Assembly (NCBI GenBank): GCA_003153855.1
Contig: PMBM01000045.1
Span: 35,649 to 47,510 of the forward strand
Source: Propionibacteriaceae bacterium
GTDB taxonomy: Bacteria; Actinomycetota; Actinomycetes; Propionibacteriales; Propionibacteriaceae
Reading direction: 5' to 3'
DNA: 11,862 nt
Shown: piece by piece, positions 1 to 7,749 of the stretch
Position numbering within the stretch: position 1 is the stretch's first letter
How the letters are laid out: every line of letters begins with the position of its first letter
Translations under genes and position numbers: made by a program
The notes under the pieces: model-generated
What the model saw: the letters and a program-made list of their open reading frames with translations, nothing else
Told to the model about the DNA's origin: nothing
Database searches by the model: none

Positions 1-671
1 GTCGACTTACCGATCGCAGGTCGGGCGGCGATGATGATCATCTGGCCCGGGTGGAGGCCGTTGGTGAGCTCGTCGAGCTCAGCGAAACCAGTCGGTACGC
101 CCGCGAGCCGGCCACCGCGCGACGCGATCGCCTCCAGCTCGTTCCAGGTCGGCTCGATGAGCTCGCTGAGCGGCTTGTAGTCCTCGCTCGTCTTGCCCTC
201 GGTGACGTTGTAGATCGTCTGCTGCGCCAGGTCGACGATGTCGGCGACCTCGCCGGTGCCCTCGTAGCCCATCTGCGCGATGCGGATCGACGCCTCGACG
301 AGCCGCCGCAGCACCGCCTTCTCGCGCACGATGTCCGCGTAGTAGCCCGCGTTGGCCGCGATCGAGACGCTGGAGAGCAGGTCGTGGAGGTAGACGTGGC
401 CGCCCACCTTGCCGATCTCGCCGCGCCGCGTCAGCTCTGCCGCAACGGTGATCGGATCCGCGGGCTCGCCCTTCCCGTACAGGTCGAGGATCGCGTCGTA
501 GATCAGCTCGTGGCTCGGGCGGTAGAAGTCGCGACCCTTGACGGTCTCCACGACGTTGGCGATGGCGTCCTTGCTCATCATCATCGCGCCGAGCACGGAC
601 TGTTCGGCGGGGACGTCCTGAGGAGGCGTGCGGTCCGTCTGCGCGAAGTCGCGCACCTCAGCCAAGGTCAT
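1..671 (-). CDS. dnaB: Replicative DNA helicase DnaB, N-terminal part (truncated by window edge)
   Basis: This is the hexameric helicase that unwinds DNA at the replication fork and recruits primase. About 223 codons are visible, reading from 671 toward 1. The start is ATG at 669-671, preceded by a good ribosome site (AAAGGGGAG, about 6 bases upstream). The N-terminal helicase domain begins near residue 16, with PPQDVPAEQSVLGAMM followed by a helical bundle containing YRPSHELIYDAILDLY. A linker follows, then the start of the RecA-like domain with PTGFAELDELTNGLHPGQ. The last visible residues are a Walker A loop, ARPAIGKS, at about 216-223, and the gene runs off the window there. Actinobacterial dnaB genes can carry inteins near this loop; none is visible up to the edge. 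In many actinobacteria dnaB follows rplI, but here a 514-base divergent spacer lies upstream, so it is probably the first gene of its transcript. The family call is near certain. Confidence 0.95.
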   Translation of the reverse strand, partial: MTLAEVRDFAQTDRTPPQDVPAEQSVLGAMMMSKDAIANVVETVKGRDFYRPSHELIYDAILDLYGKGEPADPITVAAELTRRGEIGKVGGHVYLHDLLSSVSIAANAGYYADIVREKAVLRRLVEASIRIAQMGYEGTGEVADIVDLAQQTIYNVTEGKTSEDYKPLSELIEPTWNELEAIASRGGRLAGVPTGFAELDELTNGLHPGQMIIIAARPAIGKS

Positions 672-745
672 GCCGTGCTCCCCTTTCGGACCGCCGGGAC
701 TTACCTGTACGTCACGCTAGACATCAGCACTGACAGTTCCCGATC

Positions 746-764
746 GAGTCCCCCCAGGGGGCTC
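746..764. repeat. GC-rich hairpin upstream of dnaB
   Basis: An 8-pair stem (GAGTCCCC with GGGGGCTC, one T-G wobble) closes a 3-base loop. It lies about 75-93 bases upstream of the dnaB start. On the dnaB strand it could sit at the promoter or in the leader. There is no T run after it in either direction, so an intrinsic terminator is unlikely. Its role is unknown. Confidence 0.4.
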
Positions 765-822
765 CGGCCAAGACCACAACGTACGGACGTCCGGGGCGAC
801 ACGCCGAAGGATTCCGGTCAAG

Positions 823-831
823 TTATCCACA
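823..831 (+). promoter_or_regulatory. DnaA box, exact consensus TTATCCACA
   Basis: This is an exact match to the classical bacterial DnaA-binding 9-mer, about 150 bases upstream of the dnaB start. Binding by DnaA is inferred from sequence alone, but the exact 9-mer is unexpected by chance in such GC-rich DNA. A second exact box and several 7-of-9 matches lie within the next 285 bases. Confidence 0.6.
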
Positions 832-1060
832 CCCCCTGTGCACGGTCTGGGGACGGTTCCGGCGCCCCCGCCTGAAGAGGCATCGGCAAACCCACCGTCC
901 CCTGGGGAGAACTTGTGGAGAGCCTGGGCAGGCAACTGCAAAATGGGCTGTGACAAGGGGCGATGCATCTCTCAGGCAGTGGACGAGAGATACTTGGGCT
1001 GTGGACCGAGGCGGCTCCGCGACACGCCGTACCCGGGTGTACATGGCCGGAAGCCGTGCG

Positions 1061-1075
1061 CTATGGCGCCCATAG
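1061..1075. repeat. Perfect 15-base palindrome (CTATGG-CGC-CCATAG)
   Basis: Two perfect 6-base arms are separated by 3 bases, about 110 bases upstream of csoR and 9 bases before a DnaA box. The size and symmetry suit the operator of a dimeric regulator, but no matching regulator can be named from the window. Confidence 0.35.
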
Positions 1076-1083
1076 ACCACTAT

Positions 1084-1092
1084 TTGTCCACA
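1084..1092 (+). promoter_or_regulatory. DnaA box, actinobacterial-type TTGTCCACA
   Basis: This is an exact match to the DnaA box form preferred in Streptomyces and relatives, which use G at position 3. It lies about 94 bases upstream of csoR and has the same orientation as the box at 823-831. DnaA binding is inferred from sequence. Confidence 0.6.
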
Positions 1093-1150
1093 CTTTCAAC
1101 CGGGGTATGTGAATGAAGTTGTCGGCCTTGTCAGAGCAGTATCCCGGGGG

Positions 1151-1179
1151 TGGAGACTCATACCGGGTACGGGTATAGT
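1151..1179 (+). promoter_or_regulatory. csoR operon promoter with overlapping CsoR-type operator
   Basis: A -10 hexamer TATAGT (1174-1179, five of six consensus bases) follows a weak -35 TGGAGA (1151-1156) at 17-base spacing. A 17-base inverted repeat (ATACC...GGTAT, 1160-1176) covers the spacer and runs into the -10. CsoR family operators are GC-centred inverted repeats with TACC/GGTA-type arms, so autorepression relieved by Cu(I) is the likely mechanism. Six bases separate the -10 from the csoR ATG, so transcription should start at or next to the A of the start codon, which would make the mRNA leaderless. Confidence 0.65.
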
Positions 1180-1185
1180 GGGGTC

Positions 1186-1479
1186 ATGGCTGAAGTCACC
1201 ACGCCTCGCGCTGACGAGGCCAAGACCGCGTACCTCAACCGGTTGCGTCGCATCGAGGGCCAGGTCCGTGGCCTGGAGAAGATGGTCGACGACGACAAGT
1301 ACTGCATCGACATCCTCACCCAGGTCTCCGCGGTCACCAAGGCGCTAGAGGCGTTCGCCCTCGCGCTGCTCGACGACCACCTCGGGTCCTGCATCAAGGA
1401 CGCCGTACGCACCGGAGGTAGCGTGGCCGACGACAAGATCCGGGAAGCCAGCCAGGCGATCGCCCGGCTCGTCCGCTGA
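1186..1479 (+). CDS. csoR: Copper-sensing transcriptional repressor CsoR
   Basis: This is a 97-residue member of the CsoR/RcnR family: all-helical regulators that release DNA on binding Cu(I). Helix 1 carries the typical LNRLRRIEGQVRGLEKMV (about 17-34). The Cu(I) ligands C-H-C are all present: C40 in YCIDIL, then H65 and C69 in DHLGSC. This pattern marks a copper sensor rather than a nickel/cobalt (RcnR) or formaldehyde (FrmR) sensor. An in-frame GTG at 1150 would lengthen the protein, but the extension crosses the inverted-repeat operator and -10, so ATG 1186 is preferred. It is the first gene of the operon; the chaperone starts 17 bases after the stop. The copper function is supported both by the ligands and by the copZ/copA neighbours. 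Confidence 0.95.
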   Translation: MAEVTTPRADEAKTAYLNRLRRIEGQVRGLEKMVDDDKYCIDILTQVSAVTKALEAFALALLDDHLGSCIKDAVRTGGSVADDKIREASQAIARLVR

Positions 1480-1496
1480 ACACACAAGGGGTTTTC

Positions 1497-1706
1497 ATGG
1501 AGTCCACCTACACCGTCACCGGCATGACCTGCGGCCACTGCGTCGCCCATGTCACCGAAGAGGTACAGGCCGTGCCCGGCGTCACCGACGTCCAGGTCGC
1601 CCTCGAAGGCGGCCACATGGTCATCACGTCGGAGGCGCCCGTCGACTTCGCCGCTGTCAAGGAAGCCGTCTCCGAAGCCGGGGAGTACGAGGTCGTACCG
1701 GCCTGA
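1497..1706 (+). CDS. copZ: CopZ-like copper chaperone (single heavy-metal-associated domain)
   Basis: This is a 69-residue soluble protein consisting of one HMA domain with the ferredoxin-like fold. The metal loop GMTCGHC is at residues 9-15, with C12 and C15 binding one Cu(I). It ends with the usual AVKEAVSEAGEYEV helix and strand. Its role is to carry cytosolic Cu(I) to the transporter and possibly to CsoR. The start ATG has an AAGGGG ribosome site 6 bases upstream. The stop TGA shares its last base with the ATG of the ATPase gene, which suggests translational coupling. The length is normal for CopZ. Confidence 0.93.
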   Translation: MESTYTVTGMTCGHCVAHVTEEVQAVPGVTDVQVALEGGHMVITSEAPVDFAAVKEAVSEAGEYEVVPA

Positions 1707-3883
1707 TGTCGACGCCTGTCAGCACGCGTCCTGACGCCCGGAACTCCATCGTCCTGGACGTCACAGGCATGACCTGTGCCTCGTGTGCTGCACGCATCGA
1801 GAAGAAGCTCGGCAAGGTCGACGGGGTCTCCGCGAGCGTCAACTACGCCACGAACAAAGTCCTGGTCCTTGCCCCACCGGGCTTGCCCGTCGAGGACCTC
1901 ATCAAGACCGTCGAGGCTGCCGGGTACGGCGCAAGCGTCCCCGTGCCGGACGCGCCGCCGCCCCCCGACCCGGCCGAGCAGCTGCGCCGGCGGGTGACCA
2001 TCTCGGCCGCGCTCGCCGTACCGGTCATCCTCCTGGGGATGATCCCGGCCCTCCACTTCACCGGCTGGCAGTGGGTGTCGCTCGTCCTCGCGACCCCGGT
2101 CGTCGCGTGGGCCGGATGGCCGTTCCACCGCTCCGCGTGGGTCAACCTGCGCCACGGCGCGACAACGATGGACACGCTCGTCTCGCTCGGCACCATCGCC
2201 GCCTACCTTCAGTCCGTGTACGCGCTCGTCGTCGGCTCGCGCGGCGGCATGGGCGTCGAGGTCTACTTCGAGGCCTCCGTCGCGATCGTCACGTTCATCC
2301 TGCTCGGCCGCTACTTCGAGGCGCGCGCCCGCCGCAGCGCCGGGTCGGCTCTCGAAGCGCTGCTCAACGAAGGCGCCAAGCAGGCGACGCTGCTGCGCGA
2401 CGGGGTCGAGCTGCTCGTACCGGCCGACGTCGTCAAGGTGGGCGACCTCGTCGTCGTACGTCCCGGTGAGAAGGTCGCCGCCGACGGCGTCGTCGTCGAG
2501 GGCAGCTCCGCCATCGACGCCTCCCTCATCACCGGCGAGTCCGTACCGGTCGACGTGGCCCCGGGCTCGGCAGTCGTCGGCGGTACGGTCAACACGACCG
2601 GGCGCCTCCTCGTACAGGCGACTCGTGTCGGCGCCGACACCCAGCTCGCGCAGATGGCCCGCCTCGTGGAGCAGGCGCAGACGGGCAAGGCGGCCGTACA
2701 GCGGCTCGCCGACCGCGTGTCCGGCATCTTCGTACCGGTCGTCATAGCCATCGCCGTCCTGACCGGCATCGGCTGGGCCGTCGCGGGCGCCGGCGCGAAC
2801 GTGGCGATCACCACTGCGGTCGCGGTGCTGATCATCGCCTGCCCGTGCGCCCTCGGGCTCGCGACGCCGACCGCGCTCCTGGTGGGCAGCGGCCGCGGCG
2901 CCGAGCTCGGCATCCTCATCTCCGGGCCCGAGATCCTCGAGTCCACCAGGCTGGTCGACACGATCGTGCTCGACAAGACCGGCACCCTGACCACCGGCGT
3001 GATGAGCGTGGCCGAGGTCGTACCCCTGCCCGGTACGGATCCGGCGACCCTGCGCGACGTCGCGGCCGCTGCCGAGTCGGGCTCTGAGCACCCCATCGGC
3101 CGGGCCATCGCAGAACAAGGATCGCCCCTTGTCAGTAAGAACTTTGCGGCGGTTCCGGGTCGCGGAGTGACGGCACTGGTCGGCGACCGCTCCGTGCAGG
3201 CCGGCTCTGCCGCGCTCCTCCGCGACCACGGGATCGACATCCCGGACGCCCTCGCCGAGGCCGCGGCGGCCGAGTCCGGCATCGGTCGCTCCGTCGTGCT
3301 CGTCGCCTGGGGCGGCGAGGCTCGCGGCCTCGTCTCCGTCTCGGACACCGCCAAGCCGACGGCCGCCAAGGCCATCGCGGCCTACCGCGCGCTCGGCCTG
3401 CGCCCCGTACTGCTCTCCGGCGACTCGGCCGCCGCCGCCCAGCACCTGGCCGACCAGCTCGGCATCACCGACGTCGTCGCGGAGGTCTCCCCCGCCGAGA
3501 AGGTCGCGAAGATCCGTGAGCTCCAGGACGCGGGCGCCACGGTCGCCATGGTGGGTGACGGCGTCAACGACGCCGCAGCGCTCGCTCAGGCGGACCTCGG
3601 CATCGCGATGGGGAGCGGTACGGACGCGGCCATCGCCGCCAGCGACCTGACGCTCATGGGCAGCGACCCTGTACACGCGGCGGATGCGATCCGGCTGTCC
3701 CGCGTCACCCTCGGCCGGATCAAGGGCAACCTGTTCTGGGCGTTCGCGTACAACGTGGCCGCCATCCCGATCGCGGCGGCGGGCCTGCTCAACCCCATGA
3801 TCGCGAGCGCAGCCATGGCGTTCAGCTCGGTCTTCGTCGTCTCGAACTCGTTGCGACTGCGGCGCTTCCAGCCCCTGCCCTGA
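1706..3883 (+). CDS. copA: Cu(I)-exporting P1B-type ATPase CopA
   Basis: This 725-residue inner-membrane pump exports Cu(I) using ATP. It has one N-terminal HMA domain with GMTCASC at 21-27 and then eight expected membrane helices. The actuator motif TGES is at about 276-279. The transmembrane metal site CPC is at 379-381 in the IACPCALGLATPTAL helix. The phosphorylated aspartate is D423 in DKTGTLT. The P1B-specific HP pair is at 462-463 (SEHPIGRA), and GDGVND is at 617-622. The last helices keep YN (FAYNVAAIP) and the M..SS pattern (MAFSSVFVVSNSLRLRR), which fit the P1B-1 copper(I) class rather than zinc or cadmium pumps. It overlaps copZ by one base and has no clear ribosome site of its own. 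The gene looks intact and normal in length. Confidence 0.95.
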   Translation: MSTPVSTRPDARNSIVLDVTGMTCASCAARIEKKLGKVDGVSASVNYATNKVLVLAPPGLPVEDLIKTVEAAGYGASVPVPDAPPPPDPAEQLRRRVTISAALAVPVILLGMIPALHFTGWQWVSLVLATPVVAWAGWPFHRSAWVNLRHGATTMDTLVSLGTIAAYLQSVYALVVGSRGGMGVEVYFEASVAIVTFILLGRYFEARARRSAGSALEALLNEGAKQATLLRDGVELLVPADVVKVGDLVVVRPGEKVAADGVVVEGSSAIDASLITGESVPVDVAPGSAVVGGTVNTTGRLLVQATRVGADTQLAQMARLVEQAQTGKAAVQRLADRVSGIFVPVVIAIAVLTGIGWAVAGAGANVAITTAVAVLIIACPCALGLATPTALLVGSGRGAELGILISGPEILESTRLVDTIVLDKTGTLTTGVMSVAEVVPLPGTDPATLRDVAAAAESGSEHPIGRAIAEQGSPLVSKNFAAVPGRGVTALVGDRSVQAGSAALLRDHGIDIPDALAEAAAAESGIGRSVVLVAWGGEARGLVSVSDTAKPTAAKAIAAYRALGLRPVLLSGDSAAAAQHLADQLGITDVVAEVSPAEKVAKIRELQDAGATVAMVGDGVNDAAALAQADLGIAMGSGTDAAIAASDLTLMGSDPVHAADAIRLSRVTLGRIKGNLFWAFAYNVAAIPIAAAGLLNPMIASAAMAFSSVFVVSNSLRLRRFQPLP

Positions 3884-3886
3884 CAT

Positions 3887-3905
3887 ACCTGAGGACCTCT
3901 CAGGT
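3887..3905 (+). terminator. Possible terminator hairpin after copA
   Basis: Perfect 7-base arms ACCTGAG and CTCAGGT flank a 5-base loop, starting 4 bases after the copA stop. Only a short, interrupted T-rich stretch (TTCCTTTG) follows, so termination efficiency is uncertain. A promoter-like pair starts within 5 bases of it, consistent with a transcription boundary here. Confidence 0.5.
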
Positions 3906-3909
3906 TCCT

Positions 3910-3938
3910 TTGTGGATTCTCTCAGACTCGGTTAGGCT
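3910..3938 (+). promoter_or_regulatory. Candidate promoter of the DUF348/G5 protein gene
   Basis: TTGTGG (3910-3915) and TAGGCT (3933-3938) are separated by 17 bases. Each keeps only the most conserved positions (TTG, and TA...T). Transcription would start near 3945, leaving a leader of about 45 bases that ends in a purine-rich ribosome site (GAGAAGAGG, 3972-3980). Confidence 0.35.
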
Positions 3939-3988
3939 TCTCGTGGCCGAACGGCCCACCCCGTCGTGCAACGAGAAGAGGTCCGCCC

Positions 3989-5122
3989 GTGATGCGGAAG
4001 TTCGTTCCCGTCGTCGCCGCTGGTGCCCTGCTCGTCGGCGGGCTCAGCGCGTACGGTGCTTCCGAGGCCATGGCGTCCGAGGTGATCGTGAGCGTCGACG
4101 GACAGCAGAGCGACGTCAAGACGCTCGCCCCCACCGTCGGGCAGGTGCTCGCGGAGAGGGGCATCAACGTCGGCGAGCACGACACCGTCGTACCGTCCCA
4201 GGCATCGAAGGTGTCGAAGGGCAGCGAGATCTCCGTCCGCTACGGACGCCCCATCACCGTCACCATCGACGGCAAGCAGACGACGATGTGGACCACGGCC
4301 ACGACCGTCGACGAGGCCCTCGGCATGTTCGGCATCGACAGCGGCGCCACGATCTCGACATCGCGCTCGGCGACCATCAGCCGCGAGGGCATCTCCATCA
4401 ACGTCAGCTCGCCCCGCAACGTGTCCGTCACCGTTGACGGTACGACGAAGACCGTGACCGCGATCGGCACGGTCGCCGACGCGCTGCGCGCCGCCGGCGT
4501 CACGCTCGACACCCACGACGAGGTCACGCCCGACCTGTCGACGGCGCTCAGCGACGACACGGCGATCGCGATCGTCCGCGTCGAGATCCGTACGGTCTCC
4601 AAGACCGTCGCCGTCCCGTACACCACGACCACCCAGAACGACGCCACGCTCGCCTCGGGCACCAAGAAGGTCACCACCCCCGGCGTCAACGGCACGGCGA
4701 CCGAGACGTGGCAGCAGACCGTGCGTGACGGGCAGCTTGCCGACGAGGAGCGCGTCAGCTCCGTGATCACGACGGCCGCACAGGCACAGATCATGCTGGT
4801 CGGTACGAAGGCGACCGCGGCGCCGACCACCGCGGCGCCGGCGACGGGGAACAGCTGCGGAGTCTCCTGGTACGCGACGGGCTCACGCACCGCGAACGGC
4901 GAGACGTTCAACCCCGACGGCCTCACCGCCGCCAGCAAGACGCTGCCGTTCAACACGCGAGTGTTGGTGACGAACCCCTCGAACGGCAAGTCGGTGACCG
5001 TACGGATCAACGACCGCGGCCCGTACGTCACGGGGCGGTGCCTCGACCTGGCCCGGGGCGCGTTCTCGCAGATCGCCTCCCTCGGCGCCGGCACGATCAC
5101 CGCCACGTGGCAGGTCGTCTGA
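3989..5122 (+). CDS. Secreted DUF348 x3 - G5 - RlpA-like double-psi beta-barrel protein (RpfB-like wall protein)
   Basis: This is a 377-residue predicted exported protein. A signal peptide covers about residues 1-29 (MRKF, a hydrophobic core, then AMA|SE). Three DUF348 repeats follow, with the recurring pattern V(D/T)(V/I)DG...T(V)..(A/V)L...GI at about 32-70, 90-126 and 146-198. A G5 domain covers about 199-272, then an Ala/Thr/Pro linker. The C terminus (about 288-377) is an RlpA-like double-psi beta-barrel with GETFNPDGLTAASKTLPF and INDRGPYVTGRCLDLARGAF. The DUF348-G5 stalk is that of the resuscitation factor RpfB, but the lysozyme-like Rpf domain is replaced. It probably binds or trims peptidoglycan outside the membrane. 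GTG 3989 is 8 bases from the ribosome site; ATG 3992 is the alternative. The usual RlpA histidine (TAAH) is serine here (S316), while E305 and D342 remain, so lytic activity is uncertain. Confidence 0.88.
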   Translation: MMRKFVPVVAAGALLVGGLSAYGASEAMASEVIVSVDGQQSDVKTLAPTVGQVLAERGINVGEHDTVVPSQASKVSKGSEISVRYGRPITVTIDGKQTTMWTTATTVDEALGMFGIDSGATISTSRSATISREGISINVSSPRNVSVTVDGTTKTVTAIGTVADALRAAGVTLDTHDEVTPDLSTALSDDTAIAIVRVEIRTVSKTVAVPYTTTTQNDATLASGTKKVTTPGVNGTATETWQQTVRDGQLADEERVSSVITTAAQAQIMLVGTKATAAPTTAAPATGNSCGVSWYATGSRTANGETFNPDGLTAASKTLPFNTRVLVTNPSNGKSVTVRINDRGPYVTGRCLDLARGAFSQIASLGAGTITATWQVV

Positions 5123-5142
5123 CTCGTCGGGCCGTCTGAGCC

Positions 5143-6713
5143 TCAGATCACCGGCATCCCGCGACGTCGGTAACCGACCACCGCCACCGCGACGAGCGCA
5201 ACAGTGATGGCTGTCAAGACCACTTCCGTCGTCCAGTTCATCGCCTCGACCGGGACCTTCGGGGTGTCCGAGAACGGGGAGATCTTCTGCACCCACTCGG
5301 GCAGGTTCATGAGCGGCCCGAGCTCGCCGATGAAGACAACGGCCGCCAGCAGCCCCCAGCCGAGCCAGTCGAACCACGGCAACCACGCCACCGCCACGAG
5401 GACGAGGCCGATCATGACCCACACCGCGGGCAGATGAGCGAAGGCGGGGCTGGCCTCGCGCCAGAACCCTGAGGAGCCCTTGCTGTGCGCGGCCGACATG
5501 GTCAGGCCGATGGCCGCCATCAGGACGCTGGCGCCGACGAACGCGATGGTCGCGTGGGACCAGAAGAACTTCAGCCGCGTGACGGGGGTCGCGAGCACCG
5601 ACTCGAGATGCCCGGCCGACTCCTCCGAACGCAGCCGCAACACGGCACCAATGCCGAACGCCGCCGCACCGAAGGCGCCCATCACGCCGACGAGTGTGAG
5701 GTACACGTCGTTGAACGAGCCGACACCGCCGAGCTTCGACAGCAGGTCCGTGGCGGCGCCCGTCATGAGGCCGCCGATCGTGTCGACGATCGCGCCGAAG
5801 AGACCACCGAGGATGACGAACGTGATGAGCCAGCCGATGAACCCTGCCCGCTGCAGTCGCCAGGCCAGGCCCAGAGGCGTACCGAGCTTCCCGCTCGCCG
5901 GGCCCGGACGATCAGCCAACAGGCCGGCTCCGAGGTCGCGGCGGCTCTGCAGCCAGCCGGCGAGCGGAAGAGCGACCACGAGAAGGGCTACCGGCATGAT
6001 GAGCGGCCATGCACGGTCACCGTCGTAGTAGCGCGTCTGCTGTGCCCAGCCGAGAGGGCTGAACCAGCCGATGATGCGTGCCGGCTTGTCCCAGCTGACG
6101 TCGCCCAGCATCCGGAGGATGAACGTCAGTCCCAGCGCGCCGAAGATCCACGCGCCACACGCCCGATAGCTGCTGGAGAGCTGTACGGCGATGGCCGTGA
6201 GGGCGGCGAAGGAGAGCCCCACTCCGGCCTGCGCCAGGCCGAGCACGATCGAGCCGGCGACGGGCCAGCCGCCTGCGATCAGAGCTGGGATCGTCACGAC
6301 ACCGGACAGGGCCGATGTGCCGACCGCGAGGATCATGGCTGCACCGAGGGGTGCGAGCCGTCCGACGGGAGTGGCGCCGAGCAGCTCGAAGCGTCCCGAC
6401 TCCTCCTCGGCGCGGGTGTGGCGCCTCACGATGGCGATCACGAGGAACGCGAGCGTGAGGAAGTCGAGCATGGCGACCTTGTTCGCCGCGACTCCGCCGA
6501 CGGACGCCGTGTTGTAGATGTGCCCGTACATCGCGACCACACCCGTGCTCAGGTTCGCCGCGGAGTTGGCGGCGACGAGCTCGTCAGTCGTCGAGTACAG
6601 CGTCGGGACCACGGACGCCGAGTAGTAGCTGAGCAGCCAGATGCAGACGAGGACCACGCCGATCATGATCCGGTCGCGCCGCCAGGCGAGACGCACCAAG
6701 CCGCGCCATCCGG

Positions 6714-6717
<4 letters not shown>
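5143..6717 (-). CDS. ABC exporter permease, duplicated 12-helix type (TnrB3/COG3559-like)
   Basis: This 524-residue integral membrane protein is the membrane half of a drug- or antibiotic-type exporter. It consists of two similar halves. A cytoplasmic motif near each first loop repeats: EEESGRFELLGATPVGRL at about 104-121 and SEESAGHLESVLATPVTRL at about 364-382. Each half opens with an amphipathic (R)LAWR segment (residues 9-14 and 284-288) before its first helix. About twelve hydrophobic segments are visible. Such double-length permeases resemble the family annotated as exporters of polyketide antibiotics, first known from the tetronasin resistance system. The start is GTG at 6717, in a 4-base GTGA overlap with the ATPase stop, so the two are translationally coupled. 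The substrate cannot be read from the sequence. No TetR-type regulator, which often accompanies these pairs, is in the window. Confidence 0.87.
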
Positions 6718-7613
<896 letters not shown>

Positions 7614-7737
7614 ACGCCCGACTCGTGCACCCTGTACCAGGAACCCCCGGAGTCGTAAAACGCCTTGTCACATGGCTTTACCCGGCGCCGCGCGCAGGTG
7701 CTCGTGGGGACGATGCATGCGCGAGCCGCCCTCTCGA

Positions 7738-7743
7738 TAGTCT
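7738..7743 (+). promoter_or_regulatory. Candidate -10 element for a leaderless glycosyltransferase mRNA
   Basis: TAGTCT fits the TAnnnT core of actinobacterial -10 elements. It lies 6 bases before GTG 7750, the same geometry as the csoR -10 and ATG. No ribosome site precedes this GTG, and the ATG at 7745-7748 region opens a frame that stops after nine codons. No good -35 is visible. Confidence 0.4.
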
Positions 7744-7749
7744 TGATGG

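Larger units (their letters stand above)
672..1185. other. Long divergent intergenic region between dnaB and csoR
   Basis: This 514-base stretch has no convincing gene. The small open frames across it lack ribosome sites and recognisable protein character. It holds a GC-rich hairpin close to dnaB, two exact DnaA boxes (823-831 and 1084-1092), near-match boxes at about 914-922, 978-986, 1000-1008 and 1106-1114, a 15-base palindrome at 1061-1075, and the csoR promoter and operator at the right end. No tRNA, riboswitch or AT-rich unwinding element was recognised. Confidence 0.7.

Noticed and set aside
51..875. 274-codon plus-strand frame over dnaB
   Set aside because: It is antisense to dnaB, whose N-terminal domain and Walker A are clear on the other strand.
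838..1116. 92-codon small open frame in the dnaB-csoR spacer
   Set aside because: It has no ribosome site, no recognisable motif and unusual composition (many Cys and Pro), and it overlaps the DnaA-box cluster. Not supported as a gene.
672..1150. Riboswitch or tRNA in the long spacer
   Set aside because: No cloverleaf, T-loop sequence or known riboswitch core could be recognised on either strand.
672..1185. Chromosomal origin oriC
   Set aside because: Only two exact DnaA boxes, no AT-rich unwinding element, and the flanks are dnaB and csoR rather than dnaA and dnaN. Kept only as a DnaA-box cluster.
3115..3134. Small inverted repeat ACAAGG...CCTTGT inside copA in a locally less GC-rich patch
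   Set aside because: It lies inside a well-conserved coding region between ATPase motifs. Short repeats of this size are expected by chance.
1508..3886. Long 792-codon open frame on the strand opposite copA
   Set aside because: It is the antisense shadow of copA and copZ. The translation is rich in Arg, Asp and Gly without domains, while the plus strand has every P-type ATPase motif.
5135..5147. Palindrome TCTGAG-C-CTCAGA at the convergent stop codons as a terminator
   Set aside because: The single-base centre cannot form a hairpin loop without opening the stem, the site overlaps a stop codon, and no T tract follows.
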